Source of the DNA: Proteus faecis
GTDB taxonomy: Bacteria; Pseudomonadota; Gammaproteobacteria; Enterobacterales; Enterobacteriaceae
Assembly: GCF_003144395.1 (NCBI RefSeq)
Contig: NZ_PENZ01000019.1
Coordinates: forward strand, 1 to 61,834
Length of the DNA stretch: 61,834 nt
Reading direction: 5' to 3'
The first letter of the stretch is position 1, and every line of letters starts with the position of its first letter. The notes under the pieces were generated by a model, which saw nothing but the letters and a program-made list of their open reading frames with translations, did not search any database and was not told where the DNA came from. Of the stretch, positions 57,501 through 61,834 are shown piece after piece. A program made the translations under genes and the position numbers.

Positions 57501-57906
57501 TAATTAGCTTTTTTTGAATATATTTTTCTGTTTTTTATTCCATAAAGTAATAGTTACACAAATAATAATTACACAAACAAAATACTTTATTTCTATATAT
57601 CAGTAATAATACGTAACCTATGACTAAAGCCTCATTCTCCTCATTAGAGAAGTTAGTTTTAGAATTAAATATTATGTAAATGCTATAAATAATTTGGACT
57701 TAGATAGGAAAAAGTGAATGCTTTACTATAAACAGACAAAAGAATATGTCTGTACGAATAAACATAATCAGCCATATAACAACTTGAAATATGACAGTTC
57801 TATTACTTACAAATTACAAAGTTATATTTTTTATAACTTTTATCAATATTCATATTCCTTTTTGAAATAACTTTGTAAGTTGATCTCTAACTCGTATCTA
57901 GATAAC
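54572..57906. other. 3.3-kb AT-rich gene desert upstream of flhDC
   Basis: No ORF has both a ribosome site and protein-like composition; the longest open stretches (about 70-75 codons near 54677 and 56091) are Phe/Ile/Tyr/Asn/Lys runs typical of AT-rich non-coding DNA. Small hairpins occur, for example AAAGTTATA/TATAACTTT at 57818-57840. A stretch at 56021-56119 (LSQVSRHYGTKSADFVTTH, then DVDEPRKV, stop) looks like a protein relic. The region may hold distal flhDC control sites or decayed genes. Confidence 0.55.
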
Positions 57907-57937
57907 AAAAAAGCTCCCTATACAGAATATAGAGAGC
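57907..57937 (-). terminator. Intrinsic terminator of mgtC
   Basis: GCTCCCTATA (57913-57922) pairs with TATAGAGAGC (57928-57937) with one G-U pair; six T follow on the minus strand. It lies 35 bases past mgtC. Confidence 0.88.
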
Positions 57938-57972
57938 CTTGATTAGAAAGAAATTGCCTTAAAAAAGCTCCG

Positions 57973-58671
57973 TTAAACAGGATGCTCCGCGGCTATCTTC
58001 CAATTAATTGCACTAACACTCTTTTCTAAACTTACTCTGCAAACAATCGCTTCTATCTCTTTTTGCTCAACAGGTGTTGCAAGTAATTCAGCACAAACTT
58101 CCAATTGATTAGGCATCAATGTATCAGCACTACTTAAAGACTGTAATCGAACATGTAATCCATTTATTGCTTGTAAAATCAGTGTCCTAACTAAGACTTC
58201 ATCTTCTTCATGACAAATAATTCGTATTGAGTAGCGTTGCTCAATATCTATTGCTTGATGTTGTGGCTGAGCGTTTATCCGCTGAGCGGCTTCTCGCAGT
58301 AAAATATTCGCACAAAGAATAAGAAGTGTTGCTATAGTCGCCAATTGATATAAACCTAATCCACATAACACACCAATTCCTGCGGAACACCAAAGCGTTG
58401 CCGCAGTATTAAGTCCACGTATATTCATTCCCTCACGCATGATCACACCAGCACCAAGAAATCCAATACCTGAAACAACTTGAGCGGCGATCCGACCAGG
58501 GCTATCAGGCGAAGTTTCTATTGAGCTTAAGATAAAAACAGCAGCCCCCATTGCCACTAAAGCATTTGTTCTTAAACCCGCCATTCTTTGTCGCCATTGA
58601 CGTTCAGCACCAATCAAAGCACCAAGGCACATTGCAATCATGAGATTTAAAATATAAGGCGTCATCGTCAT
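57973..58671 (-). CDS. mgtC: MgtC virulence-type membrane protein
   Basis: The 232-residue inner-membrane protein is very close to Salmonella MgtC in its first 130 residues (PYILNLMIAMCLGALIGAERQWRQRMAGLRTNALVAMGAA, then SSIETSPDSPGRIAAQVVSGIGFLGAGVIMREG), with four to five TM segments and a cytosolic ACT-like C-terminal domain (from about 140) that is more divergent. MgtC promotes intramacrophage survival and growth at low magnesium, and in Salmonella it inhibits the F1Fo ATP synthase. ATG follows AGAGGAAATAAAC. It stands alone: no mgtB magnesium transporter follows, unlike Salmonella mgtCBR. Confidence 0.95.
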   Translation of the reverse strand: MTMTPYILNLMIAMCLGALIGAERQWRQRMAGLRTNALVAMGAAVFILSSIETSPDSPGRIAAQVVSGIGFLGAGVIMREGMNIRGLNTAATLWCSAGIGVLCGLGLYQLATIATLLILCANILLREAAQRINAQPQHQAIDIEQRYSIRIICHEEDEVLVRTLILQAINGLHVRLQSLSSADTLMPNQLEVCAELLATPVEQKEIEAIVCRVSLEKSVSAINWKIAAEHPV

Positions 58672-59061
58672 GTTTATTTCCTCTACATGATGATTAAAAT
58701 CGATATGAAAATTTTGCTCTGATAGTTCAGAGTGTTGAAATTAATTCATCGCTTTAGGAGGAGGAAATAAAGAGAAAAAAATATAGCACATAAAATTACC
58801 CTTCTTGTTTTAGCTACATAAGGGAAATTATTTGGGTAAGTGCATAATTAAAATATAAGAAAAGAATATTACAACGCACTGCCCACCAAAATGGTAAGCA
58901 GTTTTAGTGAAGAAAACAGCTTACCTATTTATTTGTCTCAATTAATGGGTTTATCATTAACCTACAACTTTGTGTATCCAAGATATTTTCTCCTAACTAT
59001 AATTTAGCAAAAGTATAAGTAGCTGATTTAAAAATGTAAATGAACCAAACCTAAACGTCTG
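58672..59061. other. Gap upstream of mgtC
   Basis: About 390 bases; presumably the mgtC promoter and leader. A short hairpin CTCTGA/TCAGAG lies at 58717-58732, 45 bases before the ATG. I saw no clear leader ORF like Salmonella mgtM or mgtP and no convincing PhoP box. Confidence 0.5.
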
Positions 59062-59256
59062 TCACTTTTGCTGTATTGGTCTCACAAATGTTCCTTCACC
59101 GCCCTCTTTTTCATTAAAAAACCAAATTCCTTTTGGATATTCAGGGAGTGATACCAAATACATTATACCTTCATTAAATTCTTCGATAAGTAGGATAGTT
59201 CCTTCACGATCGTCACTACCATCTGTTTTTACAACAACCTTATCATTAACCTGCAT
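59062..59256 (-). CDS. dsrB: Small protein DsrB
   Basis: The 64-residue protein aligns along its length with E. coli DsrB ([38 protein letters not shown]). DsrB is a small RpoS-linked protein of unknown function encoded beside fliR-rcsA in E. coli. ATG follows AGGAGAGAAA. It lies beside a cold-shock gene here. The identification rests on my memory of the E. coli sequence. Confidence 0.85.
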   Translation of the reverse strand: MQVNDKVVVKTDGSDDREGTILLIEEFNEGIMYLVSLPEYPKGIWFFNEKEGGEGTFVRPIQQK

Positions 59257-59306
59257 TTTCTCTCCTGATAAATATTATCATTCTCTTTTTTTATTTTACC
59301 CATAAA

Positions 59307-59338
59307 GAAAAAGCCTGCCACCATAAGGTGACAGGCTT
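59307..59338 (-). terminator. Intrinsic terminator of the cold-shock gene
   Basis: AAGCCTG-CACC pairs with GGTG-CAGGCTT (59311-59338, one mismatch); on the minus strand TTTTTCTTT follows. It lies 26 bases past the cspE-like stop. Confidence 0.88.
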
Positions 59339-59363
59339 GAAGAAAATTTTTAAAAGGCTTTAA

Positions 59364-59576
59364 TTACAGAGCTGTTACGTTAGCTGCTGCTGGACCTTTT
59401 GCACCGTTTTCAATTGTGAATTCTACGTTCTGACCTTCAGCCAGAGTTTTGAAACCGTTACCTTGAATGGCAGAAAAGTGAACGAATACGTCTTTGCTTC
59501 CGTCTGCTGGAGTAATAAAACCAAAGCCTTTAGACTCGTTGAACCACTTAACTTGACCTTTCATTTTGTCAGACAT
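59364..59576 (-). CDS. cspE: Cold-shock domain protein, CspE/CspC-like
   Basis: 70 residues, one cold-shock domain: [17 protein letters not shown] (RNP1, KGFGFI) and DVFVHFSAI (RNP2, VFVHF), ending AAANVTAL. It binds single-stranded RNA and DNA as an RNA chaperone and antiterminator. The sequence is nearer CspE/CspC than CspA; the exact paralogue cannot be fixed. ATG follows TAGGAAAGTCAC. The leader contains a small TGCC/GGCA hairpin. Confidence 0.9.
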   Translation of the reverse strand: MSDKMKGQVKWFNESKGFGFITPADGSKDVFVHFSAIQGNGFKTLAEGQNVEFTIENGAKGPAAANVTAL

Positions 59577-60031
59577 GTGACTTTCCTATATATCAATAAA
59601 ACGTTGCCTTCTCGGCATCTACTGGCCTGAACTACCTATAACTTATGGGCACACATGAAGAAAACGGTCAAAAAGCGATGCTGTTTAAAACTCATTAACT
59701 TAGAATGTCAATCATAAATCAGGTCTGTATTGAGGCCTTACTCATTAACGCATGAGACAAGTTTAATAGCAATAGTTTTATGCGTCTAAAGATTAAAAAA
59801 ATGCAAATTGCACATTAAAAATACAATTCTTCCTCGATTTTTATCACTGTGCATAAAATTTATTTGATATTTTATCTCTATTATTAACAATGACTAAGAA
59901 TATTCTTAATAGTCTAACAATAACAGTTAATGCCAGAATTTAAAAAAACTGTTCTACCCGCTTATCTTGCCCACGTGATAATCTAGCAACAAGAAACAAG
60001 TTCGCAACATTCATCTCTTAAGGTGTTTACA
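59577..60031. other. Gap between the cspE-like gene and ylaC
   Basis: About 455 bases with divergent promoters expected at each end. The cspE-proximal 100 bases are less AT-rich and probably form a structured leader. No ORF or RNA gene was recognised. Confidence 0.55.
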
Positions 60032-60538
60032 ATGAATGTATTAAAAGAAATCTTAGAACGTGATTTAGACCGGATCAATAAAGCAGAAAAAAGAGACGGG
60101 AAACCACATTTTAATAGTCAGTTTTTAAAAAACCATGTTTGGCTATGTATCAGCATGGTTCTCTCTTATGTATTACTCGCTGCGTTATTAATATATTCAC
60201 CTTACTTTGGTGTTATCTCGCTGGTTCTTTTTACTGTGATGTTCTTAGTTATGGCGGGTATCTTGTTATTTGATATAAAACCTATCTATAAATTTGAAGA
60301 TATTGGCGTTCTCGATTTGAGGGTTTGTTATAACGGTGAATGGTACACCTTTGAAAAACTCTCTGATGAAGCGATAAGTGAGATCCACCAGCACCCTGCT
60401 ATCCCTCAACAAATAAAAGAAGACATTCGTGAGATTATTAATAAAAAGCAAGAAATTCATTTTTACGATGTGTACTTGATGGCATTTGATCCCGTTCAGC
60501 AATCAATTTCAGCATCACAATTATCTCCTCAAGCCTAA
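60032..60538 (+). CDS. ylaC: Inner-membrane protein YlaC
   Basis: The 168-residue protein aligns with E. coli YlaC: EKRDGKPHFNSQFLKNHVWL, two TM segments (about 38-60 and 64-86), then FEDIGVLDLRVCYNGEWYTFEKL and KQEIHFYDVYLMA. Function is unknown. I chose ATG 60032 after AAGGTGTTTACA; the in-frame GTG at 60023 overlaps the SD. It is monocistronic. Confidence 0.9.
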   Translation: MNVLKEILERDLDRINKAEKRDGKPHFNSQFLKNHVWLCISMVLSYVLLAALLIYSPYFGVISLVLFTVMFLVMAGILLFDIKPIYKFEDIGVLDLRVCYNGEWYTFEKLSDEAISEIHQHPAIPQQIKEDIREIINKKQEIHFYDVYLMAFDPVQQSISASQLSPQA

Positions 60539-60639
60539 TTGATTCTCCGTGTTACAGACAAAAACACGGAGAATAACTTCTATTATTTAGCCACTTTGTC
60601 GATAAACCAACCAAACAGATATTTAATCCACTTTTAACG

Positions 60640-60668
60640 TTGACACCCTGATACATCATCGTTATTAT
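60640..60668 (+). promoter_or_regulatory. Sigma-70 promoter of tRNA-Asn
   Basis: TTGACA (60640-60645), 17 bases, TATTAT (60663-60668), followed by the GC-rich discriminator GCGCC, which suggests stringent control. It lies 26 bases before the mature tRNA. Confidence 0.85.
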
Positions 60669-60694
60669 GCGCCTCGTTCTCACGAGAACTCGCT

Positions 60695-60770
60695 TCCTCC
60701 ATAGTTCAGTCGGTAGAACGGCGGACTGTTAATCCGTATGTCACTGGTTCGAGTCCAGTTGGAGGAGCCA
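60695..60770 (+). tRNA. tRNA-Asn (anticodon GTT)
   Basis: A 76-base cloverleaf: acceptor TCCTCCA pairs with TGGAGGA, anticodon GTT at 60728-60730 in CTGTTAA, T-loop GGTTCGAGTCC, encoded CCA at 60768-60770. It has its own promoter and terminator and stands alone. tRNA-Asn genes are common integration sites, but no integrase or duplicated 3' end was seen here. Confidence 0.98.
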
Positions 60771-60780
60771 AATTTAGAAA

Positions 60781-60809
60781 AGCCCGCACTATTAAAGTGC
60801 GGGCTTTTT
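60781..60809 (+). terminator. Intrinsic terminator of tRNA-Asn
   Basis: A perfect 10-bp stem AGCCCGCACT/AGTGCGGGCT (60781-60805) is followed by TTTTT (overlapping the stem end). Confidence 0.92.
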
Positions 60810-60911
60810 GCTTTCTGAGCGCAACTCATCTAAATCAGCTACCTAAATGCAACCTGTATCATTACCTTGATTGATTAATAAATACTAGTTTATATCTAGC
60901 AAGATAAATAC

Positions 60912-61505
60912 CTAACCGGCTAATCCAACAATTTCATGTATTAGGTGTTTTTTATATGCTTCAACATCTTGTTCAATTTGCGGTTGTTTCACTACATCAA
61001 ACATTCCAAAAGTTTTTAATCCTTCCATCCCCAAAAATTGGTTCGCTTTATGGAATGGAAAATAGACCGCATCAATACCTTTTCCTTCAAAAAACTGCTC
61101 TTGTTCTTCAAAAGCTCCAAAAGGCGCATTCCAAGTTACAGAAAGGAGGTACTTTTTACCTTGTAATAATCCACCAGAACCATATTTTTTCGAAGGATCT
61201 TTTCGCGTACGGCCATCATCAATATACATTTTTCCGTATCCGGCACTAAATACATCATCAATGTATTTTTTTAAGATCCAAGGCCCTTCCATCCACCATG
61301 CTGGCATCTGATAAATAATGACATCTGCCCATAAATATTTATCAACTTCTTCGTCATTATCATAACCGTCATCAATACGCGTTGATTGCACAGTTATCTG
61401 ATGAGATGACAACAATTCTGTGGCAACTTGCGTTAAATGATCATTGAGCTTCCCTTCAGAGCCATCAAACTCTTTTGCAGCATTAACAATAAAAACATGA
61501 GTCAC
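60912..61505 (-). CDS. mdaB: NADPH:quinone oxidoreductase MdaB
   Basis: The 197-residue flavodoxin-fold FAD enzyme reduces quinones by two electrons, protecting against oxidative stress. Key blocks match E. coli MdaB: WADVIIYQMPAWWMEGPW (FAD and quinone site), KKYIDDVFSAGYGKMY, DGRTRKDPSKKYGSGGL and FPFHKANQFLGMEGL. I chose GTG 61505, which has AAAGGAG seven bases upstream; all earlier in-frame starts precede that SD. It is monocistronic. Confidence 0.93.
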   Translation of the reverse strand: MTHVFIVNAAKEFDGSEGKLNDHLTQVATELLSSHQITVQSTRIDDGYDNDEEVDKYLWADVIIYQMPAWWMEGPWILKKYIDDVFSAGYGKMYIDDGRTRKDPSKKYGSGGLLQGKKYLLSVTWNAPFGAFEEQEQFFEGKGIDAVYFPFHKANQFLGMEGLKTFGMFDVVKQPQIEQDVEAYKKHLIHEIVGLAG

Positions 61506-61676
61506 ATCTAAACTCCTTTGCATACACATAGTTAACAAAATGACTGTAACGTAATTGTCTATTACTGTCTTAATTCATTTATCCATTATTCTTGTCTAAG
61601 GATCCAAAGATAACCTTTTTGATCTCGATACTTTTACTCGTTGAAGATATTTTAAAAACGATAATCTAAATAATCG

Positions 61677-61834
61677 CTAATTTTCACGACTAAACGGCGG
61701 TGGATTTTCATAATCCACAATAAATGCCATTTCAGCAACATCACGCCTTTCGATTAGCGAAAAACGCCGTAAACCCTCGCCCAATGCGAGCGGGGATATA
61801 AGGCGAAAAGCCCGCAGGGCTTTAAAGATCAATC
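61677..61834 (-). CDS. 3' end of an unidentified gene (cut by window edge)
   Basis: A frame open from the right edge encodes 51 residues to TAG at 61677, reading ALRAFRLISPLALGEGLRRF, then RRDVAEMAFIVDYENPPPFS. The local GC rises well above the flanking gap and codon use looks normal, so it is very probably coding. I do not recognise the family. The arginine-rich, partly hydrophobic piece followed by a polar tail could be the C-terminus of a membrane or DNA-processing protein, but this is a guess. Confidence 0.7.
   Translation of the reverse strand, partial: LIFKALRAFRLISPLALGEGLRRFSLIERRDVAEMAFIVDYENPPPFSREN

Noticed and set aside
60695..60770. tRNA-Asn as an integration site for a genomic island
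   Set aside because: No integrase and no second copy of the tRNA 3' end within the visible flank.
1..61834. CRISPR arrays, insertion sequences, rRNA genes
   Set aside because: Read through for regular repeats, transposase-like ORFs with terminal repeats and rRNA segments; none was seen.

Overview
The window is almost entirely a flagellar and chemotaxis superlocus of a swarming enterobacterium. The flagellin closely resembles Proteus FlaA, a short regulator carries the MrpJ-type VSQQQISRYEN helix, and GlpM, DsrB, YlaC, MgtC and MdaB homologues sit at the flanks. With the AT-rich base composition this points to Proteus (Morganellaceae). The species cannot be fixed from the sequence alone; the flagellin differs enough from the P. 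mirabilis FlaA I remember that another Proteus species is plausible.

Layout, left to right. Positions 1-4559: a truncated second flagellin, the main flagellin fliC/flaA, and the divergent fliDST operon. Positions 4700-7589: non-flagellar genes (elaA acetyltransferase, an alpha/beta hydrolase with a GWSRG elbow, a small unknown protein, glpM). Positions 8073-19741: fliE facing away from fliFGHIJKLMNOPQR (basal body, export apparatus, switch). Positions 19942-21980: a degraded island with a fimbrial-subunit pseudogene, an MrpJ-type regulator and a decayed GNAT gene. Positions 21993-32158: flgBCDEFGHIJ and flgKL on the minus strand. Positions 32368-34064: divergent flgA and flgMN. Positions 34245-37811: three tandem secreted proteins built on the two-partner-secretion (TpsA/haemagglutinin) N-terminal domain, with no TpsB partner in view. 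Positions 37999-54255: flhBA, cheZYBR, two chemoreceptors, cheWA, motBA and the master regulator flhDC. Positions 54256-57972: a 3.7-kb gene desert with the flhDC control region at its flhD end. Positions 57973-61834: mgtC, dsrB, a cspE-like gene, ylaC, tRNA-Asn, mdaB and the 3' end of an unidentified gene.

Regulation can be read directly. TAAA-N15-GCCGATAA sigma-28 promoters precede fliC and the first chemoreceptor exactly, and near-matches precede fliD, flgM, flgK and motA (the last inside flhC). The truncated flagellin has a doubly mutated copy. Upstream of flhD lie a perfect TGTGA-N6-TCACA CRP site and an RcsAB-like box, spaced much as in E. coli. This gives the usual three tiers: global signals to FlhD4C2, then the hook-basal body genes and FliA, then filament, motor and chemotaxis genes.

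The least explained parts are the three mini-TpsA proteins in the flgN-flhA gap, the fimbrial scar with its MrpJ-type regulator inside the flagellar locus, the gene desert upstream of flhDC, and several perfect inverted repeats in leaders and intercistronic gaps.
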